Origin: Hellea sp.
Lineage (GTDB): Bacteria; Pseudomonadota; Alphaproteobacteria; Caulobacterales; Maricaulaceae
Assembly (NCBI GenBank): GCA_020628425.1
Contig: JAHDEZ010000002.1
Coordinates: 1 to 53,437, forward strand
DNA length: 53,437 nt
Direction: 5' to 3'
Shown: positions 27,051 through 36,185 of the stretch, piece after piece
Position numbering within the stretch: the stretch's first letter is position 1
Layout of the letters: every line of letters starts with the position of its first letter
Made by a program: the position numbers and the translations under genes
Notes under the pieces: generated by a model
What the model saw: only the letters and a program-made list of their open reading frames with translations
Database searches by the model: none
What the model was told of the DNA's origin: nothing

Positions 27051-28720
27051 TATGTATCTTCTTCTGGAACAACGTCCCGGTATTTATTCGTTATGGGATA
27101 GCGGCGATCCCGACCAAAATTTTTTGACCCGATCTTGACACCCGGTGGCGCCTGCCGCCTTTTATACTCGGCGATATAAAGCAAATGCTGGATACGCTTC
27201 ACGTCCGTTGGTCTATGCCCTCGCGCGAGAATTTCTTCAACAGATAATTCCTGCTCGATCAGGCCGAACAGAATATCATCCAAAACATTATATTCAGGCA
27301 GACTGTCGCTGTCTTTCTGGTTTTCCCGAAGCTCAGCAGTTGGTGGCTTAGTGATAATGTTTTCTGGAATAGGGTTTTCAGCACCCAACAAATCCTCTGG
27401 ATTGTGCTGATTACGCCAATTGGCCAGCGCGAATACTTCGGTTTTGTAAACGTCCTTAAGTGGATTATAACCGCCGCACATATCCCCGTAGAGCGTGGCA
27501 TAGCCCACGGCCATTTCCGATTTATTTCCGGTCGTCACCAGCATAGGGCCGAACTTATTGGATAGAGCCATAAGCATAAGCGCCCTCGCCCGAGATTGTA
27601 TGTTCTCCTCGGCTGTACTGGGTGGCAGCTCTTTGAAAAACGGCTCGGTCATTTTGTCGAAAGCATCCACGGCAGGTGCAATGGAAACAATATCATAGCG
27701 TGCACCAATTCGGTTGGAGCATTCCTTCGCGTCATCGAGAGAATTGTCGGACGTATATCTGGACGGCATCATAACGCACCAAACTCGATCTGGGCCCAAT
27801 GCGTCCACGGCAATGGTTGCTGCCATGGCACTATCTATTCCGCCAGACATGCCCAACACGACTTGTCTAAACCCGTTTTTATCAACGTAATCCCCAAGCC
27901 CAAGACACATGGCCCGCCAGTCGGCCTCGTGGCCTGTCAACTGGTCATAGGCTTCGGCTTTAACACAGCTCCAGACACCGTCTCGTTTTTCCCAAGTGGC
28001 AATGTCAAAATCCTCAATGAAAGAACGTAACGACTGCACGATAGTTTCACCCGCGTCCATCGAGAAGCTCGATCCATCAAATACAAGCTCATCCTGACCA
28101 CCAATTTGATTAACATAAATAAGTGGAAGGCCCTCATTGTGAACCTTCTCGCCAAGCGCTGCAACGCGTTCTGAGAGCGCTGAACGCCGCCAGGGCGATG
28201 CATTGGCAGAAATCAGAAGCTCTGCACCTTTATCAGCCAAATGGCTGGCCACACCTTTTTGCCATAGGTCTTCGCATATGGGTAGGCCGATTTTAACGCC
28301 TTTATATTCAATTGGGTCAGGCATTGGCCCAGAATCAAAAACCCGAAAATCATCAAAAACCCCATAATTAGGCAAGTGATGTTTCGCTCGCATATCTGTA
28401 ATTTCGCCGTCTCGTATAAACACAACAGCGTTATAAAGCTTGCCTTCCTCCCGCCATGGAAGTGGGAAAACAACGGCCGGGCCGTCTTTGGTCAGAGGCG
28501 CGAACTCTTCGGCTTTGACTTTGCAATCGGCGACGGCTGCGGGCTTGAGCACGAGATCCTCCGCCGGATAGCCCAAAATATACATTTCTGGCAAAACCAA
28601 AATATCTGCTCCACCAGCTTTGGCACGCTTATACGCGGTTACAGCCTTTTCAAAATTTCCAGAAAGATCCCCCATGATCGGGTTTAACTGGGCAGATGCG
28701 ATTTTTAATTTTCGAGTCAT
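27050..28720 (-). CDS. nadE: Glutamine-dependent NAD+ synthetase
   Basis: Makes NAD from nicotinic acid adenine dinucleotide with ammonia taken from glutamine. 556 residues in two domains: an N-terminal nitrilase-type amidase (about 1-265) with Glu in LPEMYILGYP, Lys in AKHHLPNYGVFD and Cys in PICEDLW; and a C-terminal synthetase domain with the ATP loop LGMSGGIDSAM. All catalytic residues are present. Coupled to gltX by a 1-base overlap. Confidence 0.95.
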   Translation of the reverse strand: MTRKLKIASAQLNPIMGDLSGNFEKAVTAYKRAKAGGADILVLPEMYILGYPAEDLVLKPAAVADCKVKAEEFAPLTKDGPAVVFPLPWREEGKLYNAVVFIRDGEITDMRAKHHLPNYGVFDDFRVFDSGPMPDPIEYKGVKIGLPICEDLWQKGVASHLADKGAELLISANASPWRRSALSERVAALGEKVHNEGLPLIYVNQIGGQDELVFDGSSFSMDAGETIVQSLRSFIEDFDIATWEKRDGVWSCVKAEAYDQLTGHEADWRAMCLGLGDYVDKNGFRQVVLGMSGGIDSAMAATIAVDALGPDRVWCVMMPSRYTSDNSLDDAKECSNRIGARYDIVSIAPAVDAFDKMTEPFFKELPPSTAEENIQSRARALMLMALSNKFGPMLVTTGNKSEMAVGYATLYGDMCGGYNPLKDVYKTEVFALANWRNQHNPEDLLGAENPIPENIITKPPTAELRENQKDSDSLPEYNVLDDILFGLIEQELSVEEILARGHRPTDVKRIQHLLYIAEYKRRQAPPGVKIGSKNFGRDRRYPITNKYRDVVPEEDT

Positions 28721-28760
28721 GAGGACGGTTTACGCCGCACAAAACCGCTGGGCAATAGCA

Positions 28761-29666
28761 TTATTGCGCAGCATCTATCTGCGTGGCAACCGCCACCGCA
28801 TTATAGCCGTCCTGTGCAGAAATCAGTGATGTACGTTGCGTTCTAATCGCCGAAACAAATTCATTTAGACCTGCGGCCAAGCTATCTTTCGCATCGGCCA
28901 TTTCACCAAAATTATCATTAAGATCATAAGGTGTGTCATGCACCAAGGTTTTTTCATTCAGATCTATGCTGACTGTGCCATGTGGATAAGAAATTTCAAG
29001 AGACCTGTGCCCTGCTTCGACAACGCGACTAGCCTCCAAAAATGCTTCACCACAATCAAACTCCAATTCAGCCCAAACATGGTCAAGCAATCCCGTTTTA
29101 ATAGACAATGCGCGACTTTTCTGGGCCGTTGGTTGAGAGCCCATCAACCAGAGAACCAAGTCGATATCATGGATCATGAGGTCCATCGTAACAGACGTAT
29201 CCGTTCCCCGGTCGGAATATGGATTTAAACGTCGGGCACGAATTAGTACGGGCTTATCGGGAATTCTATCAAGTCCGATAGCGCGACAGACGAACCTTTC
29301 CTGATGTCCCACCTGCACTATAAGGCTTGCTTTAGGTGCAAATTCGGCCAGAATTTCAGCGTCTTTAGCCGAAACAGCCAAAGGCTTTTCTACTAAAACA
29401 TGTAGTCCGGCTTTTAGGGCTTGCTTGGCATAGGTCCCGTGACTGCTGGCTGGTGACGCTATGACCAGCGCGTCACTAGAACCGATAGCCTCTTCAAAAC
29501 TTTCAAATACAAGAACAGAATGATGTTCAGCCAAGACCTTCGCAGCAGTGAGATTTTTGTCAAATACCCCAGCAAATTCGACATCTTTTTGGTCAGCCAG
29601 TTTGTTTGCATGGTAGCCGCCAAATTTACCGGCGCCAATGAGGCCTATTCGGATTGGATTGCTCAT
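28761..29666 (-). CDS. Gfo/Idh/MocA family oxidoreductase
   Basis: 301-residue NAD(P)-dependent sugar or polyol dehydrogenase. Rossmann motif GLIGAGKFGGYHANKL, the EKP motif (VEKPLAV) holding the catalytic Lys, and DLMIHDIDLVLWL with the active-site Asp/His are visible. The substrate is unknown; GnnA-type UDP-GlcNAc dehydrogenases, which act in 2,3-diamino lipid A synthesis, belong to this superfamily and are one option, but no aminotransferase partner is adjacent. Ends 40 bases upstream of nadE. Confidence 0.85.
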   Translation of the reverse strand: MSNPIRIGLIGAGKFGGYHANKLADQKDVEFAGVFDKNLTAAKVLAEHHSVLVFESFEEAIGSSDALVIASPASSHGTYAKQALKAGLHVLVEKPLAVSAKDAEILAEFAPKASLIVQVGHQERFVCRAIGLDRIPDKPVLIRARRLNPYSDRGTDTSVTMDLMIHDIDLVLWLMGSQPTAQKSRALSIKTGLLDHVWAELEFDCGEAFLEASRVVEAGHRSLEISYPHGTVSIDLNEKTLVHDTPYDLNDNFGEMADAKDSLAAGLNEFVSAIRTQRTSLISAQDGYNAVAVATQIDAAQ

Positions 29667-29841
29667 GCAGGGCGCTTATCGGGTGTCCGATTACAAGACA
29701 AGTATGAATTTCAATGATTCTAAATTGAACAAATAAATTGGCGAAAATTACGATTATCACTTGAAATTTCGATAAAAAGTTAACGCTAGCCCCCTGTTTT
29801 TACGGAGCAAATCCACAAAATACCCTATTTTAAAGGGGGCG

Positions 29842-29856
29842 TTAACCCAAGATTAA
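29842..29856. promoter_or_regulatory. CtrA-like box upstream of the HU gene
   Basis: TTAA (29842-29845) and TTAA (29853-29856) spaced by 7 bases, 73 bases before the HU start, within an A/T-rich 263-base gap between divergent genes. It matches the CtrA full-site pattern; with this base composition a chance match is quite possible. Confidence 0.4.
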
Positions 29857-29929
29857 CCATTCGCGTTAGGATATTAGTTAACGGCCAGCGTCAATGAGTG
29901 ACGGGTCTAAACTTCGAAAGGGGTAAGTT

Positions 29930-30196
29930 ATGAACAAGAAAGAACTTGTTGCAGCCATCGCCAATAGTTGTGGTACATCACAGTCACAAGCTGGCGAATT
30001 TCTAAATGCATTTTGTGATACGGTTGTTGGCCAACTGAAGCGTGATAATAATGTTGCGATTGCAGGCTTCGGACAATTCGTCGCCAAGCACCGTCCAGCA
30101 CGCGAAATGCGCAACCCGGCAACAGGCCAAACCATGATGGCCAAGGCCAAGACTTCGGCTCAATTCAAACCATCACTGGGTTTAAAAGACCTTTAG
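29930..30196 (+). CDS. hup: HU-family DNA-binding protein
   Basis: 88-residue nucleoid protein. MNKKELVAAIA at the start, the GFGQFVAKHRPAREMRNPATGQ beta-arm signature and the FKPSLGLKDL end place it in the HU/IHF family; the composition is closer to HU than to IHF. GAAAGGGGT precedes the ATG and a terminator follows, so it is monocistronic. Confidence 0.93.
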   Translation: MNKKELVAAIANSCGTSQSQAGEFLNAFCDTVVGQLKRDNNVAIAGFGQFVAKHRPAREMRNPATGQTMMAKAKTSAQFKPSLGLKDL

Positions 30197-30220
30197 AAAT
30201 TACGCTCCCACGTAATGCGA

Positions 30221-30248
30221 GCCGCCAGGCAAACCACTGGCGGCTTTT
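30221..30248 (+). terminator. Rho-independent terminator of the HU gene
   Basis: GCCGCCAG (30221-30228) and CTGGCGGC (30237-30244) form an 8-base perfect stem followed by TTTT, 24 bases after the HU stop. Confidence 0.9.
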
Positions 30249-30258
30249 CTAATATATA

Positions 30259-31638
30259 TTAGCCAGCTAACCGCGCCGCCTCTTCTTTACGGTAGCTTCC
30301 TAATTCTTCCGATATCAAAAATGCCAGCTCAAGTGCCTGATTAGCATTCAATCGCGGATCGCAATGGGTGTGGTAACGAGAGGACAGATCTTCTTCGCGA
30401 ACGGCACGGGCGCTGCCACCGAGGCATTCTGTTACATTTTGTCCGGTCATTTCAAAATGAACGCCGCCTGGCCAGCAGCCTTCTGCATGCAAAACCTGCA
30501 TGAAATTCCGAACTTCTGTCAGAATGTTATCAAACGGTCTCGTTTTATAACCACTATCTGTCTTGAGCGTGTTTCCATGCATAGGATCACAAGACCAGAC
30601 CACATGGCGGCCGGCCGATTTAACGGTACGCGCCAATCGCGGGAGATCTTTCGCAACTTTATCATGACCAAAGCGCGAAATCAGAGTAATGCGACCGGGT
30701 TCATTTGCCGGGTTCAATACGTCCAAAAGACGTAATAGTTCGTCACTCTCCAAATTGTCACTGATTTTCATGGCAATGGGGTTTTCAACACCTCGGAAAA
30801 ATTCAACATGAGCGTGTTCCAGTTGACGGGTCCGGTTGCCTATCCACAGCAAGTGCGCGGACGTATCATACCAGCGCCCCGTTGTACTATCGATCCGAGT
30901 CATGGCTTCTTCATAGCCTAGCAATAGACCTTCATGAGAGGTGTAATACTCAGTTTGGGCCATCTGCGGCGTACTTTGTGGCGTCACACCACAAGCTTCC
31001 ATAAAGTCCAATGCATCCGTAATCTTGTCACAAAGCTGTTTGTACTTTGCTGTTTGTTCTGAACCGTCCACAAACCCCAACGTCCATTTGTGAATATTAC
31101 GCAGATTAGCATAACCCCCGGTCGAAAATGCTCGCAGCAGATTAAGAGTGGCTGCAGACTGTCCATACGCTTTTAGCAAACGTTCTGGGTCAGGCAGTCG
31201 CGATTCTGGTGAGAACTCCATGCCATTAATATTATCACCCCGATAGCTCGGTAATGTAATACCATCTCTGGTTTCTGTCGGTGAAGACCTGGGTTTACCA
31301 AATTGACCGGCTATCCGACCAACTTTCACAACAGGTTGCCCCGCACCATAGGTCAGCACCACAGCCATTTGCATCATTACTCGAAACATATCGCGCAGAT
31401 TATCCGGGTGAAACTCCTTGAAGCTTTCCGCGCAGTCACCGCCTTGAAGCAGGAAGGCATTGCCTAAAGCAACCTCGCCCAAACGTTTTTTCAAACGGCG
31501 GGCCTCGCCAGCAAAGACAAGCGGAGGATAGCCCTTGAGCGTTTTTTCGACACGACCTAAGTGATCCATATCCGGGTAATCCTCCGGAATATGCAAAGCT
31601 GGCTTTGAGCGCCAGGATGAAGGAGTCCATTTCTTCAT
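30259..31638 (-). CDS. aroG: Class II 3-deoxy-7-phosphoheptulonate synthase
   Basis: First step of the shikimate pathway: condenses phosphoenolpyruvate and erythrose 4-phosphate. 459 residues, plant/actinobacterial type II family, recognised by [44 protein letters not shown], and [16 protein letters not shown] with the metal ligands. The C-terminal [16 protein letters not shown] is typical. Starts ATG AAG AAA TGG; no leader peptide rich in aromatic residues was seen upstream. Confidence 0.95.
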   Translation of the reverse strand: MKKWTPSSWRSKPALHIPEDYPDMDHLGRVEKTLKGYPPLVFAGEARRLKKRLGEVALGNAFLLQGGDCAESFKEFHPDNLRDMFRVMMQMAVVLTYGAGQPVVKVGRIAGQFGKPRSSPTETRDGITLPSYRGDNINGMEFSPESRLPDPERLLKAYGQSAATLNLLRAFSTGGYANLRNIHKWTLGFVDGSEQTAKYKQLCDKITDALDFMEACGVTPQSTPQMAQTEYYTSHEGLLLGYEEAMTRIDSTTGRWYDTSAHLLWIGNRTRQLEHAHVEFFRGVENPIAMKISDNLESDELLRLLDVLNPANEPGRITLISRFGHDKVAKDLPRLARTVKSAGRHVVWSCDPMHGNTLKTDSGYKTRPFDNILTEVRNFMQVLHAEGCWPGGVHFEMTGQNVTECLGGSARAVREEDLSSRYHTHCDPRLNANQALELAFLISEELGSYRKEEAARLAG

Positions 31639-31753
31639 TTGCCGTTTCCACGCAATATTATTTCTCGAGCCTAGGCTTATAGCATGTCACCGTAGAGATT
31701 ATCTACCAAAAACTTATGACATTGGCGTGAAAAATGACTCCGTTCATCCAATG

Positions 31754-31786
31754 AAAAAAGGCCGACTACGCAAAGCAGCCGGCCTT
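31754..31786 (-). terminator. Rho-independent terminator of the phasin-like/DUF2853 gene
   Basis: Read on the minus strand, AAGGCCG and CGGCCTT close a 15-base loop and run into TTTT. It lies 44 bases after the stop of the gene at 31830 and before the aroG coding region. Confidence 0.75.
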
Positions 31787-31829
31787 ATCAGATCGAGGAC
31801 CTATTGAATAAGTCCTCTGGGGAGAGCTC

Positions 31830-32717
31830 TTAAAGCGTGTCAAGCAGGCGTTCTTTCTTCGCCAACAGGTAATAGAATGTTACGCGGTTTTTCTTTTGGT
31901 CGCGCTGCATCAGGTCGCAAACCTGTAGAACTTTCTTGTCCAAATCTGTATCAACAGCCGTCATTCCTAGCTTTCTTTTCAACCAGCTTTCGCGAACAGT
32001 GATGCGCTCTGCCTCATCGGAACAGGCTACATGGCGGGCGTCCTCGGAGCGCAATGCAATACCGCAGTGATTGACGATTTTGCGAACAACATCTTCATTT
32101 GCTAGCGGGTCGTAACGCCTGACATCAAGATAATAAGGGATGTGGCGTGGTTGCTCTGCTTTTGGTGTCGCAACAACCGCCTTCTTTTCAACAACTGGTT
32201 TGGCTTCGACAAAAGGCGCAGGCTTGGCCGCTACTTCAACGGCTTTTTCAACAACCTTTTTAACAGTTTCGGTCGATGTTTGTTGAGACGCGGTAGTCTT
32301 CGTTGCCGTTTTCTTTGATTTTGTTTTTTTGGACGTTGTCTTTTTGGCTGTAGTGACAGCGGACTTAGCTAGACGCTCATAAGTCGCTTGAAGAGTTTCA
32401 AGCTCTTCTTGGAGAACTTCGACGCGAGACTTGATCTTGAAAGGCACGAATTCAGTCACCTTGTCCGTGACATCTGCGTAGTTCTTCCAAGCTCCCTTTT
32501 GGGCATGCTTCAATAGAATTTCAGCTTGCTTGTAGGTTGTTTCGCCCTTTTCGGTTAGCTCTTCAAAAAGGCTTTCTGTCAGCTCACGGGCCTGTGCTCG
32601 GCGCATTTGAATACGGTCATAAGCAAGGCCATAAAGACCAATATAGGCCTGACGACCGCGGCGTAGACGGGTTTTAGTTGTTTCAAGACGGTTTTCGGTT
32701 TTAGCTTCGGTTGCCAT
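31830..32717 (-). CDS. Phasin-like N-terminus fused to a DUF2853 C-terminal domain
   Basis: 295 residues from ATG 32717, which has GGAG 7 bases upstream; the longer frame to 32864 adds unlikely sequence. Region 1 (about 10-130) is helical and charged, RRGRQAYIGLYGLAYDRIQ..., resembling granule-associated phasins. Region 2 (about 130-225) is a Lys/Ala/Thr-rich linker with repeated TSKKTKSKK-type runs, like PhaF or histone H1-like tails. Region 3 (about 225-295), DVRRYDPLANEDVVRKIV... to WLKRKLGM, resembles DUF2853, normally a free-standing protein of about 110 residues. A role at a polyester granule or the nucleoid is inference. Its own terminator follows. Confidence 0.72.
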   Translation of the reverse strand: MATEAKTENRLETTKTRLRRGRQAYIGLYGLAYDRIQMRRAQARELTESLFEELTEKGETTYKQAEILLKHAQKGAWKNYADVTDKVTEFVPFKIKSRVEVLQEELETLQATYERLAKSAVTTAKKTTSKKTKSKKTATKTTASQQTSTETVKKVVEKAVEVAAKPAPFVEAKPVVEKKAVVATPKAEQPRHIPYYLDVRRYDPLANEDVVRKIVNHCGIALRSEDARHVACSDEAERITVRESWLKRKLGMTAVDTDLDKKVLQVCDLMQRDQKKNRVTFYYLLAKKERLLDTL

Positions 32718-32784
32718 GGTGTTGCTCCACTTACGATTCGTGTGTTCACCATGTTCGTTAAGGATAAAATTTAGAAAGCTCTGC

Positions 32785-33702
32785 CTAAACTGAATCAGAG
32801 ACCTTGTTTCTGATTTGTTTGGATGTCTGGCGCGTCCCATCATGGCACCAACCGGGTGGTCCAAAGATATATTTAAATTTGTGCGACCACTTTCTGGCGC
32901 GCCTCACATCCTGCCAGATAGCCGCATATTCATGGCTGACAACATAAGCCGGATTATGGCTTTCTATGTTTTTGACCAACCCATATTTTGGCGGGTCAAA
33001 ATCCTTCTCTTCTGAGAACGTGCCGAATAACCGATCCCAAATAATCAGCACGCCCGCATGATTCCGGTCAAGATATCGAGGGTTGGAGGCATGATGAACG
33101 CGATGATGAGATGCCGTGTTAAAAACAAACTCAAACCACCTGGGCATTCGCCGAACTAGTTCCGTGTGAGTCCAGTATTGATAAATCAGGTTTAGGCTGA
33201 TCATGATGAAAATCATAATGGCATCGAAACCTATAATGGGGAGCCATAGCCAGAACAGATATTTATGCACGCGCTCGCCGACACCCTGTCGGAGAGCGGT
33301 TCCGTAATTCAGATATTGCGAAGAATGATGAGGCACATGCCCCGCCCATAACAGGCGCACCTCGTGATTGCCCCGATGCATAATGTAATAGGTCAAATCA
33401 TCTGCAAAGAATAAGAGCCCCCAAGCCCACCATTGCCGCCCGATCACATCGCGCAAGCCAAGCCAATTGGCCTCATGCAGCCAGACAAAGGCCATAAAGG
33501 CCAACGCCTTCGGCAGAATATCGACAATCAGTGTGATCGGCACCATGGACAGTGACGTCCACATATCATTTTTCTCGTAAAGTTCCCGATCGTGCCGTCT
33601 GTCCAAGGCATATTCAATCACCAACATCAAAATAAAAAACGGAAATGCGATCAAGATCAACTGATCGTTCATAGCTTTGGCGACGGCGTCGGAAAAAGTC
33701 AT
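32785..33702 (-). CDS. Sterol desaturase / fatty acid hydroxylase family membrane protein
   Basis: 305 residues from ATG 33702, with AAGGA 12 bases upstream; ATG 33726 is an alternative start without a visible site. Diiron membrane hydroxylase: HRGNH (H-x3-H), HVPHH (H-x2-HH) and HHRVHH (H-x2-HH) are all present, with hydrophobic segments before and between them. Members hydroxylate or desaturate sterols, carotenoids, fatty acids or sphingoid bases. The substrate is not determined here; a lipid-tailoring role is plausible given the sphingolipid-type genes 10 kb away. It lies beyond the rpsP terminator. Confidence 0.85.
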   Translation of the reverse strand: MTFSDAVAKAMNDQLILIAFPFFILMLVIEYALDRRHDRELYEKNDMWTSLSMVPITLIVDILPKALAFMAFVWLHEANWLGLRDVIGRQWWAWGLLFFADDLTYYIMHRGNHEVRLLWAGHVPHHSSQYLNYGTALRQGVGERVHKYLFWLWLPIIGFDAIMIFIMISLNLIYQYWTHTELVRRMPRWFEFVFNTASHHRVHHASNPRYLDRNHAGVLIIWDRLFGTFSEEKDFDPPKYGLVKNIESHNPAYVVSHEYAAIWQDVRRARKWSHKFKYIFGPPGWCHDGTRQTSKQIRNKVSDSV

Positions 33703-33742
33703 GTGGTCAACATATCCTTCAACCATCGGTGCCGCAACCAAC

Positions 33743-33767
33743 AAAAAACCCCGCACGAGGCGGGGTT
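33743..33767 (-). terminator. Rho-independent terminator of the ffh-rpsP unit
   Basis: On the minus strand CCCCGC and GCGGGG form a 6-base stem with a 5-base loop, followed by TTTTTT. It is 25 bases after the rpsP stop. Confidence 0.92.
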
Positions 33768-33791
33768 GAAATTTTTGGACTGACGAGCGTT

Positions 33792-34304
33792 CTACTCTTC
33801 TTCAGACTTTGCCTCTTCAGCCGGAGCTTCCGCAGCCGCCGCTTCTGCTGGTGCTTCTTCTGCTGGTACAGCAGCTTCCTCAGCTTCAGCAGCTTTAGCA
33901 GCAGCCTCAGCTGCAGCAGCGGCTTCTTTAGCAGCTTCTTTCGCTTCGGCTTCAGCGGCCTTTCGAGCCTCTTCTTTTTCTTTTTTCTCTTCAATGCGCT
34001 GAAGGGCTTTCTCACCCGGCTTACCCTTATTCGGGTTATTGCCTGGCTTCCACTCCCAAATACCGGCCTGATTCAAAAACCGGGCAACGCGGTCTGTTGG
34101 ACGAGCACCCTTGCCTAGCCACTCTTTACATTTCTCAACGTCAAGCTTGACCCGGTCTTCACTGTCTTTCGGCAGCATAGGGTTATAAGAGCCAACACGG
34201 TCGATAAAGCGACCATCGCGTGGTGAACGGCTGTCAGCGACAACAATTCTGTAGTAAGGGCGTTTTTTGGCGCCGTGACGGGCCAAACGTAGTTTCAGTG
34301 CCAT
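33792..34304 (-). CDS. rpsP: Ribosomal protein bS16 with long Ala/Glu C-terminal tail
   Basis: 170 residues, about twice the normal size. The ribosomal part (1-90) is typical: [32 protein letters not shown], and [12 protein letters not shown]. From about 95 the protein becomes a Lys/Glu then Ala/Glu-rich low-complexity tail likely to be helical or disordered. Alphaproteobacterial bS16 proteins often carry such extensions. It follows ffh by 32 bases, a common pairing. Confidence 0.95.
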   Translation of the reverse strand: MALKLRLARHGAKKRPYYRIVVADSRSPRDGRFIDRVGSYNPMLPKDSEDRVKLDVEKCKEWLGKGARPTDRVARFLNQAGIWEWKPGNNPNKGKPGEKALQRIEEKKEKEEARKAAEAEAKEAAKEAAAAAEAAAKAAEAEEAAVPAEEAPAEAAAAEAPAEEAKSEEE

Positions 34305-34336
34305 GAGTTTCTTCCTTTATTCCTATGACATTCCAT

Positions 34337-35920
34337 TTATTTTTTAAATTTCGGACCACCGAGACCCGGAAATCCAGCGCCCAGACCAGGTAGCTTGCCG
34401 CCACCCAATCCGGGTAGTCCTTTGGGAAGCCCCCCTTTCCCCATTTGTTCTTTGAGTTGCTCGAGCATCGCCGGATCCATATCGGCAGGATTAGGCATGC
34501 CACCCATACCTTTGCCGCTCATACCTTTTGGCATACCGGGCATTCCGCCCATCATTTCACCCATCATACCGGCCATGCCTTTTTTGCCGAGCTTCTTCAT
34601 CATGTCGCTCATTTGACGGTGCATTTTCAAAAGTTTATTCACTTCTTGAACGGTCATCCCAGAACCGGCTGCGATACGCTTTTTACGCGAAGCTTTAATA
34701 ACGGCAGGGTTTTTACGTTCATGAGGAGTCATGGACTGAATAATGGCACGCTGTTGCCGGAGTAATTTATTGTCAATCCCGCCCGCTTCATCGAGCTGTT
34801 TACGCATCTTACGCATGCCCGGGATGAGCTTCATAATACCGCCCATGCCGCCCATTTTTTCCATTTGGCCCAGTTGACGTCCCAGATCTTCGAGGTCGAA
34901 CTTGCCCTTTTCCATTTTTTTGGCGAGCTGTTCGGCTTCTTTTTGATCAATGACTTCCGCAGCTTTCTCGACCAAAGATACAACGTCGCCCTGCCCCAGA
35001 ATACGATCTGCCAAGCGTCGGGCATTAAAGGCTTCTAGACCATCCAGTTTTTCACCTGTACCCAGGAATTTGATTGGTAGCCCTGTGACAGCCCGCATTG
35101 ACAAAGCCGCACCACCGCGTCCGTCACCATCAATTCGGGTCAGAATCAGACCGGTCAGGGGTAATTGCGCATGAAAACGTTTGGCCGTTTCCACCGCATC
35201 TTGCCCCGTCAACGCATCGGCGACCAGCATGGTTTCAATGGGCTGTGTCTCTTTGGCAATCGCCTCGACTTCTGCCATCAATTCTTCGTCTATAGTCGTG
35301 CGACCGGCCGTATCGAGGAAAACTACATCATAGCCCCCAAGCTTACCTTCACGCATTGCGCGTTTGGCGATTTCAAGAGCAGATTGGCCTTTAAAAATTT
35401 CGAGGAAATCGACGCCGGCCTGCTTTGCCAAAATACCGAGTTGTTCCATCGCAGCCGGTCGGCGCGTATCCAGCGAAGCCAATAGAACCTTTTTACTGGC
35501 TTTCTCTTTGAGAAACTTGGCGATTTTGCCGGTTGTCGTTGTTTTACCGGAGCCTTGTAGACCTGCCATTAATATGGCAACGGGCGGTTTGCCCGTCAGG
35601 TTAAGCACGGAAGCCTTGTCCGCTTCGGCCTGGGCCTCTTCATCTTCGCCGATGACGCCTCCCAGCATTTTAACAAGACCGTCATGAACGATCTTAACAA
35701 CCTGTTGACCCGGCTTAATGGATTTGATGACTTTTTCGCCAATAGCTTCATCTTTGATAGAAGCAATGAAGTCTTTAACGACAGGCAGAGCCACGTCTGC
35801 CTCAAGCAATGCAATGCGGATTTCCCGCAAAGCTGCTTGGACGTCTTTTTCGGACAGGGCGCCACGACCGGTTAAACCGTCAAATACGCCGCCTAATTTA
35901 TCGCCTAAAGCCTCAAACAT
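34337..35920 (-). CDS. ffh: Signal recognition particle protein Ffh
   Basis: GTPase that with 4.5S RNA targets membrane proteins co-translationally. 527 residues from ATG 35920 (MFEALGDKLGG), chosen for GGAG 8 bases upstream and family fit over the frame to 35968. N domain, G domain with GLQGSGKTTT, DTAGRT and TRIDGDGRGG, and a Met-rich M domain. The C-terminal 80 residues are unusually rich in Met, Gly and Pro (GMPGMPKGMSGKGMGG), longer than in E. coli. Confidence 0.96.
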   Translation of the reverse strand: MFEALGDKLGGVFDGLTGRGALSEKDVQAALREIRIALLEADVALPVVKDFIASIKDEAIGEKVIKSIKPGQQVVKIVHDGLVKMLGGVIGEDEEAQAEADKASVLNLTGKPPVAILMAGLQGSGKTTTTGKIAKFLKEKASKKVLLASLDTRRPAAMEQLGILAKQAGVDFLEIFKGQSALEIAKRAMREGKLGGYDVVFLDTAGRTTIDEELMAEVEAIAKETQPIETMLVADALTGQDAVETAKRFHAQLPLTGLILTRIDGDGRGGAALSMRAVTGLPIKFLGTGEKLDGLEAFNARRLADRILGQGDVVSLVEKAAEVIDQKEAEQLAKKMEKGKFDLEDLGRQLGQMEKMGGMGGIMKLIPGMRKMRKQLDEAGGIDNKLLRQQRAIIQSMTPHERKNPAVIKASRKKRIAAGSGMTVQEVNKLLKMHRQMSDMMKKLGKKGMAGMMGEMMGGMPGMPKGMSGKGMGGMPNPADMDPAMLEQLKEQMGKGGLPKGLPGLGGGKLPGLGAGFPGLGGPKFKK

Positions 35921-36048
35921 ATTAACTCCAAAATTCCGCGCGCCTGATTTATGCAGAGCACATAGCACAAAAATCTCCGGTGGATGTACTCATCGACCAG
36001 AGGACCCCGTCTGCATCATCCATACTATATGGGCTCGCACAGCTCGGA

Positions 36049-36068
36049 GCGCAAATTATCATTTGCGC
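36049..36068. promoter_or_regulatory. Perfect inverted repeat between ffh and tdk
   Basis: GCGCAAAT (36049-36056) and ATTTGCGC (36061-36068) separated by TATC. No T run follows on either strand, so it is not an intrinsic terminator. It lies in the 265-base gap between divergent genes and could be an operator or RNA hairpin. Nothing else is visible in that gap. Confidence 0.5.
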
Positions 36069-36185
36069 GGAAAATCTGGCGGCTATTACGGTCTAAAACT
36101 GCCTATGTCAAACAAAACAAAGCCAAATTGTAGAAATTTTCAATCCACTCTGGCGACTCATTTCTGCCTCTGCTAGCGCGTATTT

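Noticed and set aside
33729-34118. 129-codon frame antisense to rpsP
   Set aside because: Low-complexity Phe/Ser/Leu-rich antisense image of the Ala/Glu tail of bS16.
34395-34765. Pro/Ile/His-rich frames antisense to ffh
   Set aside because: Antisense shadow of the Met/Gly-rich C-terminus of Ffh.
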